Shown piece by piece: positions 54,360 through 63,945 of a DNA stretch of 64,000 bases. Source of the stretch: Phycisphaeraceae bacterium (GTDB taxonomy: Bacteria; Planctomycetota; Phycisphaerae; Phycisphaerales; SM1A02); assembly GCA_019636755.1 (NCBI GenBank), contig JAHBWZ010000004.1, positions 186,001-250,000 of the forward strand. Direction: 5' to 3'. Position 1 is the first letter of the stretch. Every line of letters begins with the position of its first letter. A program made the translations under genes and the position numbers. The notes under the pieces were generated by a model. It did no database searches. It was not told where the DNA came from and saw nothing but the letters and a program-made list of their open reading frames with translations.

Positions 54360-54904
54360 AGGACACGCTCCTCACTCCGATTCCGGATCGTGACGCGCCC
54401 GCCGGCCATGCTGAGCACCAGCGTGCGGCTGATGGTTCCCCCGGTCTCCTCGGCCGCGAGCAGGACCCCGTTCTTCCAGAAGATCCTGCGCACGAGCGTC
54501 CGGTTCCGATGACCGATCCGGAACTGCCCGTCATCCGAGAGGAGTTCCGCCCCGCCCGCCGCGCAGACGACCAGACGCTCCTTCCGGGCGCCGAGCGCGT
54601 AGACCGCGTGAAAGAGCGCGGGGATCCCGGTATCGCCGAACATTGCAGGATTCGCGGCGGCCTTCTCCGGGTTCAGCGACGACATCGGGAGCATGAAGTG
54701 CAGCATGCCGCCGACCCGTGCGACCGGGTCGAAGAGCGTGACGCCGATGCAGGAGCCCAGTGCGAAGGTGATGAGTTCGGCGGCAGGGTCGCAGGAAGTG
54801 CGCGCATCCGCCACGCCCACCACGATCCGCGCGCCGGTGCCCTCCGTCATCCGCGCGGGAACCGCGGAGATGCCGCCCATGACTCGTCCCTGCGTCCGGC
54901 TCAA
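54347..54904 (-). CDS. cheD: CheD, receptor glutamine deamidase
   Basis: 185 residues starting at TTG 54904 (AGGAG 5 nt upstream); the in-frame ATG at 54880 has no such site. Catalytic residues C52 (ALGSCIGVTLFDP) and H69 (GMLHFMLP) are conserved, with AGGAELL and IGHRNRTLVRRIF further on. CheD deamidates receptor glutamines and can modulate CheC-type phosphatases. Confidence 0.9.
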   Translation of the reverse strand: MSRTQGRVMGGISAVPARMTEGTGARIVVGVADARTSCDPAAELITFALGSCIGVTLFDPVARVGGMLHFMLPMSSLNPEKAAANPAMFGDTGIPALFHAVYALGARKERLVVCAAGGAELLSDDGQFRIGHRNRTLVRRIFWKNGVLLAAEETGGTISRTLVLSMAGGRVTIRNRSEERVLWSA

Positions 54905-54909
54905 TCCTG

Positions 54910-54914
54910 CTCCT
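54910..54914 (-). promoter_or_regulatory. Shine-Dalgarno AGGAG fixing the TTG start of cheD
   Basis: AGGAG on the - strand, 5 nt before TTG 54904. Confidence 0.5.
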
Positions 54915-54929
54915 CGATGGGAAGTGCGT

Positions 54930-55811
54930 TCAGGTCCTGAAGATCGACGCCTGCGCCTGCCTCAGCGACGGATGAAGGCCCGCGAGCGTCTCGGCGCTTC
55001 CGACCGCGATGATCCCGCCCGGCCTCAGCATGCTGCAGAAGCGTGACACCAGGTGCTCCCGCTCCGGCGCGTCGAAGTAGATCATCACGTTCCGGCAGAA
55101 GATCACGTCGAACGGCCCGCGCATCGGCCAGGCGTCCATGAGATTCAGTCGCGCGATCGAGACCAGGGAACGCACCCTGGGCACGACCTCCCAGGCGCTC
55201 CCGGTCCCGCCGCGGCCGATGGGGCGGAACCAGCGCCGGACGATGTCCGGCGGCAGCGACTCCAGCTCATCCGCGGCGTAGATGCCGCGGCGCGCCGCGG
55301 CCACGGCGCTGTTGGAGAGATCCGTGGCGAGGATCCGGACATCCCACGCATCCATCGGGGAGAGCGACTCCAGCGCACTGATCGCCATCGAGTACGGCTC
55401 GCACCCCGTGGAGCATCCGGCCGACCACAGGCACACCCGGCGCCCGGGCAGCGTCAGCGCCCCGCGGCTCAGCGGCGTCCAGAGTTCCCGCTCGAGGAAC
55501 TCGAAGTGCGCCGGGTCCCGGAAGAAACTGGTGACGTTCGTCGAGAGGATGTCGAAGAAGACGAGCAGGTCCTCCTCGCCCGCGGACCGGTCGAGATGGT
55601 CCAGGTAGGCATCGACATCCGGAAACGAGGACGACGCACGCACGAACGATGCGAGCCGGTTCGTGACGAGCGGCAGCTTGCGCGGCGTGAGGTTCAGCCC
55701 CCACCGCCGCCGGGCGAGCTGCGCAATCCGTTCGAACTGTCGATGTTCGATCTCTCGCATGGCCATCGATCGATCCGCGTGCCTGTCATCGGCGGTCGTG
55801 CCGGCCGCCAT
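54930..55811 (-). CDS. cheR: CheR, receptor methyltransferase
   Basis: 293 residues; GGAGG lies 6 nt before ATG 55811. The helical N-domain is followed by the SAM-binding domain: TNVTSFFRDPAHF, WSAGCSTGCEPYS, ILATDLSNSAV, DVIFCRNVMIYFD, LRPGGIIAVGSAETL. It methylates receptor glutamates; CheB reverses this. The next gene upstream is a receptor, 45 bp away. Confidence 0.93.
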   Translation of the reverse strand: MAAGTTADDRHADRSMAMREIEHRQFERIAQLARRRWGLNLTPRKLPLVTNRLASFVRASSSFPDVDAYLDHLDRSAGEEDLLVFFDILSTNVTSFFRDPAHFEFLERELWTPLSRGALTLPGRRVCLWSAGCSTGCEPYSMAISALESLSPMDAWDVRILATDLSNSAVAAARRGIYAADELESLPPDIVRRWFRPIGRGGTGSAWEVVPRVRSLVSIARLNLMDAWPMRGPFDVIFCRNVMIYFDAPEREHLVSRFCSMLRPGGIIAVGSAETLAGLHPSLRQAQASIFRT

Positions 55812-55856
55812 GAAGTCCCTCCGGTGGTTCCGCGCGCCGGAACGTCCGGTATCCGC

Positions 55857-57752
55857 TCAGAAGGATGCCAGCGTCTCCTCATCGTCGAAAGGAATCGCCT
55901 TCCGCGCCGCGGTCGGGGCACCGGTGGACCGGCGCCGACCGGACGGTCCGTCTGTGCCGGTCGCGCCGGATCGGGGACGCCGGACCGGCGCCCCGTGCGT
56001 TCCGGCACGATCCGCGGAGGGCAGTTCCGGCGAGCACAGCGCGCCGCGTGCGCGCCCGCCCTCGCGATCCGCGCTGACACGGAACTGCGTCACGAGATCG
56101 CGGAGCAGGGCAACCTGTGCGGCGGTCTGCTCTGCGCTGGACGCCAGTTCCTCTGCGTTTCCGGCATTCTGCTGCGTGACCCGGTCCAGGCGGCCGACAC
56201 CGTCGTTCACCTGGCCGATGCCCGCCGCCTGCTCGGCCGCGGCGGACGCGATCCCCGCCAGCAGCGCGTTCACCTCGTTCGTCCCGGCCGCGATCTCCTC
56301 GAGCGCGTGCCCCACACGGTCGGCAATCTCCACGCCGTTGTCAGCGCGCTTCACCGACTCGTCGATCATCTCCGCCGTACTCCGCGCCGCATCCGCCGAG
56401 CGCCGCGCGAGATTGCGGACCTCCTCGGCCACGACGGCGAAGCCCTTCCCCGCCTCGCCGGCGCGGGCGGCCTCGACGGCGGCATTGAGCGCCAGCAGGT
56501 TGGTCTGGAACGCGATCTCGTCGATGACGCGGATGATCTTCGAGATCTCCGCCGCGGACTGCCTGATCCCGCCCATGGCCGCGGCCAGATGCCGCATTTC
56601 CTCCTGGCCGCGATCCGCGGAACGCTTCGCGCCGGCGGAGAGTTCATTGGCCCGCCGTGAGTTGTCGGCGCTCTGCTGCGTCATCGCGGACATCTGCTCC
56701 AGCGACGCGCTGATCTCCTGGAGGCTGGATGCCTGCTCGGAAGCACCGTCCGCCAGCGACATGCTGGCACTGGCGATCTGACCCGCGCCGGCGTCGATCT
56801 CCTCGGTCGCACTCCGCACGCGGCCGACGACATGCTCCACCGTGTCCACGAACCTGTTGAACCACGTGCCGAGTCGACCGATCTCGTCGGCCGATCGGAC
56901 GTCCACGCGCTGCGTGAGGTCGCCGTCACCCTGGGCGATGTCGCGGATCCGATCGACCAGCGACCCGATGGGACGCCCCAGGATCGCGCGGAGCAGCAGG
57001 ATGAAGTACAGCCCGGCGCCGATGCCGAGCGGGACGGTCCAGAGGATGCCGTTCGCGATGAGCCCGGCCACTTCCCGGTCGACCGGTGCCAGCGGCATCA
57101 CGACGTGGAAACTGCCGTGCATCTGCCCCACGCGCCAGCCCTCCATCGGGAACCCCAGGACATCCCGACCGTCTGCGTTCTCCGGACCGGGCACGCCGTG
57201 GCAGCTCATGCAGTCCTGCGTCAGCCGGATAGCGCGCATGTAGTGCAGGCTGTTCGAGTCGCGGTCGATCCGCGAGAGCACCTCGGATCCGTTCGATGCG
57301 ACCTGCGCGGCGAGATCCCGGAGCATCGTCGCCTCGAATGAACCCGGCGCCGGCTCGTGCCGGCGGTTCCGCGCCTCGAACGACGTGACCCGGAAGTCGA
57401 TCCCCTCCGACTCCGCCGCCCGCTGCGCGGTCGTCCAGCCGAACACGATGGGAATCGTCCCGAACGCGCGGGCCTCCGCGTACGGTCGTCCCGCCGCGCG
57501 GATCTGCTTCAGTTCCGCGTGCAGCGCGTCGGCATCGAAGACGCCCCGCTCCTGGAGGTCCCGCGCGCGGTTCTTCGCCTCGTCCGCGACCGCGACGAAC
57601 GCGGCGGCGCGGCCGATGTACGCGATCTCCCGGTCGTGCCGGAATCGCTTGATGTAGACGAAGGAGTTCACGGCCACGACGACCGCGAGGATGAACATCG
57701 AGGCGACGGTGATCCGGATCCCCAGTCCGAGCGACTTGATCCTTGCCATCAT
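55857..57752 (-). CDS. Methyl-accepting chemotaxis protein with haem-binding sensor domain
   Basis: 631 residues. Membrane helices at about 10-34 and 231-255 bracket a periplasmic DUF3365/Tll0287-like domain with a c-type haem motif CMSCH (181-185). A HAMP-like region ([19 protein letters not shown]) and a long signalling coiled coil follow, with the conserved hairpin ([32 protein letters not shown]). The C-terminus ends in an Arg/Pro-rich linker and DDEETLASF without the NWETF pentapeptide. It probably senses redox state, NO or another haem ligand. Confidence 0.9.
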   Translation of the reverse strand: MMARIKSLGLGIRITVASMFILAVVVAVNSFVYIKRFRHDREIAYIGRAAAFVAVADEAKNRARDLQERGVFDADALHAELKQIRAAGRPYAEARAFGTIPIVFGWTTAQRAAESEGIDFRVTSFEARNRRHEPAPGSFEATMLRDLAAQVASNGSEVLSRIDRDSNSLHYMRAIRLTQDCMSCHGVPGPENADGRDVLGFPMEGWRVGQMHGSFHVVMPLAPVDREVAGLIANGILWTVPLGIGAGLYFILLLRAILGRPIGSLVDRIRDIAQGDGDLTQRVDVRSADEIGRLGTWFNRFVDTVEHVVGRVRSATEEIDAGAGQIASASMSLADGASEQASSLQEISASLEQMSAMTQQSADNSRRANELSAGAKRSADRGQEEMRHLAAAMGGIRQSAAEISKIIRVIDEIAFQTNLLALNAAVEAARAGEAGKGFAVVAEEVRNLARRSADAARSTAEMIDESVKRADNGVEIADRVGHALEEIAAGTNEVNALLAGIASAAAEQAAGIGQVNDGVGRLDRVTQQNAGNAEELASSAEQTAAQVALLRDLVTQFRVSADREGGRARGALCSPELPSADRAGTHGAPVRRPRSGATGTDGPSGRRRSTGAPTAARKAIPFDDEETLASF

Positions 57753-58073
57753 GATGCAGGGCTCCACGGTCAGGACGGGGTGTATCACCGGCCGGCGGAC
57801 GCGGAACCGCCGGAGCATGCCGGCGCTCCGTGCCCGCCGGTCCCGCCAGCGGGGACCCGACGTCGGGCCGACAGTGCCGCGCATCACGGGGGCCTATCGA
57901 CGGCGAACGCCGGTCGGCCCAGCCCGATCGCAGGACGGGCTGGCCGGGCCGGGCCGGTCGCGCCGTCTGTGCGGCCCGGTGGACGTGCACCGCGCGACGG
58001 TCGGGCCGGACCCGCGGCGCTGCCGCCACAGCGCGGTGCACCTGCCCGCCCCTGCATCGTGTACAACGCCACC
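57753..58073. other. Intergenic, divergent promoters
   Basis: 321 bp between the divergent MCP and amidohydrolase genes. Apart from the TACAAC box next to the amidohydrolase ATG, I recognise nothing. Confidence 0.4.
58062..58067 (+). promoter_or_regulatory. -10-like TACAAC, 6 nt before ATG
   Basis: GTACAAC ends 6 nt before ATG 58074; no Shine-Dalgarno is seen. Confidence 0.35.
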
Positions 58074-61000
58074 ATGTCGATTCGAACCGCACCCTTCCGT
58101 TCACCGCCCGCCGCCCCGTTCCGTCCGCTCCACGTGATGGCGGCGACCACCGCGCTCGCGGTCGGTGCCGCTGCTTCGGTCGCAACTGCCCAGAGTGCCG
58201 CGCATCCGCCGGCCAACGGCATGCGGACCGCCGATCTCCGCGCCCATGCGCTCACCGGTGCCACCGTGATCACGGGACCGGGCGAGCGGCTCGAGAAGGC
58301 GACGATCGTGGTGCGCGACGGTCTCATCGATGCCGTGGGCGTCGACATCGCCATTCCGCCCGATGCCCGCCTCTGGCCCGCCGACGATCTGGTCATCTAC
58401 GCCGGCTTCATCGATGCCGCACTGCTCATCGACGCGGAGGACATGCCGGAGTCCGGCGGGCGCCATGCGAACCCGTCGATCCGCGCCGAGCGTCGCATGG
58501 CGACGCAGCCCGTCATCCCCGAGGCGCAGCGGACGGCCCTGCGCGCGCTCGGCTTCACCACCGCCGCGGTGCATCCGTCGCGCGGCATCCTCCGCGGTGA
58601 CGGCGCCGTGATCCTGCTGGGCGACGAGACCCGCATCCTCATCGAGCGCTCATTCGCCTCGGCGGGCTTCGACCGCACCGGCGGAGGCTACCCCGGCTCG
58701 CTCATGGGCTCGATCGCGCTGCTTCGGCAGACGTTCGCGGACGCCGCGTGGTACCGCGACGCGCTGCTGGCCTGGAGCGAGCACCCCGATCGCAATGCGC
58801 CGCCCGCGCCGCAGGAGTCGCTGGCCGCGCTGTCGAATGTCGTCCGCGGCGCGCACACCGTCCTGTTCGACGCCGCCGATGAACTCAACGCGCTGCGCGC
58901 CGGCGCAATCGCGCGGGAGTTCGGCCTCCGGATCGCGGTCCTCGGGAGCGGGACGGAGTTCCGGCGCCTCCCGGAGATCGCGGCGCTCGGTGCACCGTTC
59001 ATCGTGCCGCTCCAGTACCCGGAGGCGCCGAACGTCGCCTCCGTGCACGGGGCAGAGTCCGTCTCGCTCCGCGATCTCCAGACGTGGGAGCAGGCACCGA
59101 CCAATCCGCGACGACTGAAGGAGGCGGGCGTCGAGTTCGCGCTGACCTCGCATCGCCTGCGGAACCGGGCGGACTTCCATCGCAATCTCCGGGACGCCGT
59201 CCGGCACGGTCTCACCGAGGACGACGCGCTTGCCGCCGTCACCACGACACCGGCCCGGATGCTCGGCATCGATCGACTGACCGGCACGATCGCGCCGGGC
59301 ATGATCGCGAACCTGGTGGTCATGGAGCAGGGACTCTTCGCGGAGAACGGCAAGGTCCGCGACCTCTGGATCGCGGGACGCCGATTCGAGATCAATCGTC
59401 CATCGCCCCCCGCCATCACCGTCGCGGGCGTTCTGCGGACGGATCTCGGCCACGCGCTCCCCTTCCGGCTGGACACGGGCAAGTCAACGGCGGAGATCCG
59501 ACGCAGCGCCGAGGAACGCCGGACGGTCCGGGCGAAGACGGTCACGCGCAAGGGCGAGGTCGTCGAACTGCTCATCGACGCGGCGCCGTTCCATCGCGCG
59601 GGCAGCGCGCCGCTTCCGGGCTACGTCCGCCTGACGGGCACGTGGGCCGCCGATCGCCTGGCCGGCACCGGCGTCATGCCGAACGGCGTCCGGTTCACGT
59701 TCGACGTGGAGCCCGGTCCGTTCGAGGCGGGCCCCGACGAGAACGACGCCGCGCCCGCGGGGCGCGGCGCGGGACGACGGCGCGGCCGCGACGGGGGAGA
59801 CGGCGCCGCACCGACGGCGCCGACCGGCGCACCGGCGCCGAAGCCCGATGACGGCATCTCCGGCACCTGGAATCTCCTCGCCCGCGTGGAGATGCTTCCG
59901 GATCCGCTGCCCATCACGCTCGAACTGGTCCGCAACGCGGACGGTTCGATCTCCGGCACCGCGACCGCGATGGAGAACCCGGCGGAGATCAGCGGCGGCA
60001 CCTTCGATCCGGCGACCGGCGCGCTGAACCTCGCGTTCACCGGCGGCACGGGCATGGCGACGACGCTCACCGGGACCGCGCGGAACAACCGGTTCGAGGG
60101 CACCAGCACCGCCGGTCGCTTCACGGCGACGCTGACCGGTGAGCGCATGAGCGACGATGCCGGCGACCGCGGCGAGTCGCCCGCGGCGAAGGACGACGTC
60201 TTCGAACTTCCGCCGGACCATCTTCCGCTGCCGCTCGGCGCCTACGGCGTCAGCGCCCCGGCGACGGCGGGCTTCGTGCTCTTCCGCGGCGCCACGCTCT
60301 GGACCGCCGGACCGGACGGCATCATCCGCGGCGGCGACCTGCTCATCCAGGATGGCCGCATCGCGTATGTCGGACCGGCACGGACGTGGACCTTCCCGGG
60401 CGGCACCGGACCCGAGGTGATCGACGCCGCGGGCCTGCACATCACGCCCGGGCTCATCGACTGTCACAGCCACACCGGCATCTCCGGCGGCGTCAATGAA
60501 GGCACGCAGGCGAACACCGCCGAGGTGCGCATCGGCGACGTCATCAACCCGGACGACGTCAACTGGTACCGGCAGCTCGCCGGCGGCCTGACCGCCGCGA
60601 ACCAGCTGCACGGATCCGCCAACCCGATCGGCGGGCAGAACAGCGTGGTGAAACTGCGCTGGGGCGGCACGCTGGAATCGATGCGGATTCCCGACGCCAG
60701 GCCCGGCATCAAGTTCGCGCTGGGCGAGAACGTGACGCGATCGACGACCCGGTATCCGAACACCCGCATGGGCGTGGAGACGTTCATCCGCGATGCGTTC
60801 ACGGCCGCCGCCGAGTACGACGCCGCACGAACGCGCTACGCCGCCCTGCCCCCGGGCGAACGCACGCGGCGCACCCCGCCGCCCGTCGATCACGAACTGG
60901 ACGCGCTGGTGGAGATCCTCCGCGGAGAGCGCATCATCCACTGCCACTCCTACCGGCAGGACGAGATCCTCATGCTCATCCGGCTGGCGGATGACTTCGG

Positions 61001-61718
61001 CTTCCGCATCGGGACGTTCCAGCACGTGCTGGAAGGCTTCAAGGTGGCGGAGGCGATCGCCGCCCACGGGGCCGGGGCGTCGTCGTTCAGCGACTGGTGG
61101 GCGTACAAGGTGGAGGTCATGGACGCCATCCCGCACAACGGGACGCTCCTTGCCCGCGTCGGCGCGAACGTCTCGTTCAACTCCGACTCCAACGAACTGG
61201 CGCGGCGCATGAACACGGAGGCGGCAAAGGCCGTGCGCTACGGCGGACTCGATCCGCACGAAGCCCTGCGCTTCGTCACGATCAACCCCGCGTGGCAACT
61301 GGGCATCGACCATCGCACCGGATCCCTGGAGGTCGGGAAGGATGCGGACCTGGCGGTCTGGTCCGCCGATCCGCTCAGCACGTACGCACGCTGTCTCCAG
61401 ACCTGGGTGGATGGCGCCCGCCTCTTCGATCACGAGGTCGACCGCCGGATGCAGGCCGAAGCGGCGGCGGAACGGGACCGGCTCATCCAGAAGGCGCTCG
61501 CCCGCGCGCACGGCCGCCCGCAGACACCGCAGGACGGCGAGACGGGCGCTGGTGATGATGCGGCGGCCCCCGAGTCACCGGAGGACGCGCTGTGGGCCCA
61601 CCTGGACGACGACGCCCGCCGGTGGATGGAGGAACAGGTCCGCCTGGGGCGCGATCCGCTTGCCTGCATGCCCGGCGACTGCGGCTGCGCGTGGCCCGTC
61701 TTCGGGATGCGGCCATGA
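58074..61718 (+). CDS. Secreted double amidohydrolase (first copy degenerate, second intact)
   Basis: 1214 residues with a signal peptide (AATTALAVGAAASVATAQS). Residues 50-440 are a first amidohydrolase-like half whose metal motif is lost (AGFIDAALLIDAED instead of GxxDxHxH). The middle (about 550-700) has repeated beta segments around an Asp/Gly/Ala linker. From about 740 a full imidazolonepropionase-like domain follows: GLIDCHSHTGISGG, IIHCHSYRQDEI, TFQHVLEGFK, NSDSNELARRM, with the closing HRTGSLEVGKDADLAVW. It probably hydrolyses a cyclic amide or peptide outside the cytoplasm. The stop overlaps the next ATG (ATGA). Confidence 0.85.
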   Translation: MSIRTAPFRSPPAAPFRPLHVMAATTALAVGAAASVATAQSAAHPPANGMRTADLRAHALTGATVITGPGERLEKATIVVRDGLIDAVGVDIAIPPDARLWPADDLVIYAGFIDAALLIDAEDMPESGGRHANPSIRAERRMATQPVIPEAQRTALRALGFTTAAVHPSRGILRGDGAVILLGDETRILIERSFASAGFDRTGGGYPGSLMGSIALLRQTFADAAWYRDALLAWSEHPDRNAPPAPQESLAALSNVVRGAHTVLFDAADELNALRAGAIAREFGLRIAVLGSGTEFRRLPEIAALGAPFIVPLQYPEAPNVASVHGAESVSLRDLQTWEQAPTNPRRLKEAGVEFALTSHRLRNRADFHRNLRDAVRHGLTEDDALAAVTTTPARMLGIDRLTGTIAPGMIANLVVMEQGLFAENGKVRDLWIAGRRFEINRPSPPAITVAGVLRTDLGHALPFRLDTGKSTAEIRRSAEERRTVRAKTVTRKGEVVELLIDAAPFHRAGSAPLPGYVRLTGTWAADRLAGTGVMPNGVRFTFDVEPGPFEAGPDENDAAPAGRGAGRRRGRDGGDGAAPTAPTGAPAPKPDDGISGTWNLLARVEMLPDPLPITLELVRNADGSISGTATAMENPAEISGGTFDPATGALNLAFTGGTGMATTLTGTARNNRFEGTSTAGRFTATLTGERMSDDAGDRGESPAAKDDVFELPPDHLPLPLGAYGVSAPATAGFVLFRGATLWTAGPDGIIRGGDLLIQDGRIAYVGPARTWTFPGGTGPEVIDAAGLHITPGLIDCHSHTGISGGVNEGTQANTAEVRIGDVINPDDVNWYRQLAGGLTAANQLHGSANPIGGQNSVVKLRWGGTLESMRIPDARPGIKFALGENVTRSTTRYPNTRMGVETFIRDAFTAAAEYDAARTRYAALPPGERTRRTPPPVDHELDALVEILRGERIIHCHSYRQDEILMLIRLADDFGFRIGTFQHVLEGFKVAEAIAAHGAGASSFSDWWAYKVEVMDAIPHNGTLLARVGANVSFNSDSNELARRMNTEAAKAVRYGGLDPHEALRFVTINPAWQLGIDHRTGSLEVGKDADLAVWSADPLSTYARCLQTWVDGARLFDHEVDRRMQAEAAAERDRLIQKALARAHGRPQTPQDGETGAGDDAAAPESPEDALWAHLDDDARRWMEEQVRLGRDPLACMPGDCGCAWPVFGMRP

Positions 61719-63235
61719 TGATGTCGACGACGACGACGACGACGACGGTCCCACCCCCGCGCCGGTTGCCGATGCACCGCACGCACCCCGCGCCCTTCCG
61801 ATCACCCGATCCGCACGACACCGCGACCACCGACATGACCGCACCGCACCATGATCGACCGGGCCGACGCCGCCGATGTTCCGCGATGATGCGCCCCGGC
61901 GGCGTCCTCGGCCTGCTCCTCCCTCTCCTGTTCCTCTCGCTCGGACCGGCGGCATCGCCCGCGTCCGCGCAGTCGCGACAGATCCCGGCGCCCGCGCAGA
62001 GCCGCCCCGTCGTCCTGCACTCCGCGACGATCCATCCGGTCTCGGGCCCGACGATCACGGACGGCTACATCGTCTTCGAGGACGGCGTCATCACCGCCAT
62101 CGGCGCCGGCGCCTGGCCGACACCGTTCCGCGCCGAACTGCTCGACGCCGGCGGACTGCACGTCTATCCCGGCCTGATTTCCGCGGACACGCAGCTGGGC
62201 CTGACGGAGACGGCGTCGGTCAGCGTCACGATCGACACGTCGGAACTGGGCGACATGACGCCGGAGGTCCGCGCCGCCGTCGCGGTGAATCCCGACAGCG
62301 ACCTGCTCCCGGTCACGCGCTCCGCCGGGATCCTCACCGCCGCCACGCTGCCCTTGAGCGGCACGATTTCCGGCCGCGCCTCGCTCATCCGGATGGACGG
62401 GTGGACGTGGGAGGACCTCACGATCGATCCGGAGTGCGGCCTCGTGCTCAACTGGCCGCGCACCGAGCCCATCTCCGCGCGGTGGATGAACCGACCGTCC
62501 GCGCAGCAGCGCACGGAGATCGAGCAGGAACTGCGGAAGATCGACGACTTCTTCGACGATGCCGAGGCGTACTTCCGCGCCAAGGCAACAGAGAATGGCG
62601 CCGAGACGCGCACAGATCTCCGCTTCGAGGCGATGCGCGAGGCGATCGCCGGGCGCATGCCGATCTACATCCGCGCTTCGTCCGCGGGACAGATCGAGTC
62701 CGCGGTGGCCTGGGCGATCCGCCGCGGCCTCTCCATCGTGATCGTCGGCGGACACCAGGCCGATCGCGTCACGGACCTGCTCCGTCGTCACAGCATCCCG
62801 GTGATCGTGGGCGGCACGCACCGCCTGCCCGACTTCCGCCACGACGCCCACGACCGTCCCTTCCGTCTTCCCGCGGCGCTGCACGAGGCCGGCATCCGCT
62901 TCTGCATCGCCTCCGGCGTCGAGACGGCGCACGAACGCCAGTTGCCGCACGTCGCCGCCACCGCCGCGGCCTACGGCCTGCCGAAGGACCTCGCGCTCCG
63001 GGCCGTCACCCTCTCCGCCGCCGAGATCCTGGGCGTCGGCGAACGCCTGGGCTCGCTGGACGTCGGCAAGTCCGCCACGCTGATCGTCACCACCGGCGAC
63101 CCGCTGGAGATCATGACGGACGTGCTGGTCGCATACATCGACGGCCGGCGCCTGGACCTGGGCGACCGGCACAAGATGCTGTACCACAAGTACGCGGAGA
63201 AGTACCGAAGGCTGGGGGTGCTGGGGGAGGAGTGA
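61715..63235 (+). CDS. Secreted amidohydrolase-family protein lacking HxH
   Basis: 506 residues from ATG 61715 (ATGA overlap with the previous gene); ATG 61718 or 61835 are alternatives. The N-terminus encodes a poly-Thr run from (GAC)n and then the true signal peptide (RPGGVLGLLLPLLFLSLG). The amidohydrolase frame is clear (GGLHVYPGLISADTQLGLTE, LGSLDVGKSATLIVTTGDP) but HxH is replaced by SADTQ, so it is likely a non-catalytic or altered partner of the upstream enzyme. Confidence 0.8.
   Translation: MMMSTTTTTTTVPPPRRLPMHRTHPAPFRSPDPHDTATTDMTAPHHDRPGRRRRCSAMMRPGGVLGLLLPLLFLSLGPAASPASAQSRQIPAPAQSRPVVLHSATIHPVSGPTITDGYIVFEDGVITAIGAGAWPTPFRAELLDAGGLHVYPGLISADTQLGLTETASVSVTIDTSELGDMTPEVRAAVAVNPDSDLLPVTRSAGILTAATLPLSGTISGRASLIRMDGWTWEDLTIDPECGLVLNWPRTEPISARWMNRPSAQQRTEIEQELRKIDDFFDDAEAYFRAKATENGAETRTDLRFEAMREAIAGRMPIYIRASSAGQIESAVAWAIRRGLSIVIVGGHQADRVTDLLRRHSIPVIVGGTHRLPDFRHDAHDRPFRLPAALHEAGIRFCIASGVETAHERQLPHVAATAAAYGLPKDLALRAVTLSAAEILGVGERLGSLDVGKSATLIVTTGDPLEIMTDVLVAYIDGRRLDLGDRHKMLYHKYAEKYRRLGVLGEE
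61729..61749 (+). repeat. GAC microsatellite
   Basis: Seven or so GAC/ACG units near the coupled start, encoding a Thr run; prone to length change. Confidence 0.6.
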
Positions 63236-63479
63236 GGTGAGGAGCCGCTGGGGGAGGATGCGATGTCAGCCGCAGCGGTCCTGGCCGGTTCGTGGCGCGA
63301 GACGTTTGATACGGTCATCGCTTCTGCGGAGGTCCGGCTGACGGTGTGTTCGCCGTTCATTTCGGGGTTCGGGGTGAGCGCGGTTCAGTCGGCCAGGACG
63401 GGGCGGTCATGTCTGCTCCCTTCTACCGGCACTCTGCTGGTCCGCGGAACGTGTCAATGCGGCTGAGGCGCGCCGGCTC
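63236..63479. other. Intergenic after the amidohydrolase
   Basis: Less GC-rich sequence without a convincing gene, leading into the decayed integrase; possibly mobile-element debris. Confidence 0.35.
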
Positions 63480-63719
63480 ATGATGCGAGCACTCGCTTCA
63501 GGCGAAAGCGGTGCGTCTCGCTGCTACACGCCGTCATACCGCAACGTGGGTGAGAATCGCCGCGACCTCCGCCGCACCCATCTCCGACGGATGCCGCCAT
63601 CCAGAGGGTCCGGGGTGAAAGCGCAGAACGCCATGATCCATCCCAAGCAGGTCCGTTCGGTGCGGGGGGGAGTAGTGCTTCCGTCGAATCACCGCCGTGA
63701 ATTGCTCCCGGAGCGTCAT
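63480..63719 (-). pseudogene. Decayed integron-type tyrosine recombinase, N-terminal remnant
   Basis: From ATG 63719 the - strand reads MTLREQFTAVIRRKHYS, then GWRHPSEMGAAEVAAILTHV, matching the N-terminal DNA-binding domain of integron/phage-type integrases (typically RRKHYSxRTExAYxxWIRRF ... HPxEMGxxEVxxFLTHLAV). The helix between the two parts is scrambled, and stop codons appear directly after THVAV; the catalytic domain is absent. It is a relic of integron-like or phage-type activity. Confidence 0.7.
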
Positions 63720-63945
63720 GGTGGGCGACGATACTGCCGGCTGAAGCCCAGGTGCCGGACCGCAGCCAAAGGGCCCCGGGGTCAGTCTGCAGCCTTGCTC
63801 GAACCGGTGCCGCCCCAGTTCTTCAATCCGCCCCTCTCTGCGCATATCCCCCTCGATCGCCATGTTCTGCGGAAAACCAGTTAACATGGTCGCAGGACGG
63901 TGGTATGGGGAATTCCGCAGAATCAATGGTTCGGCGAGGTGAAAC

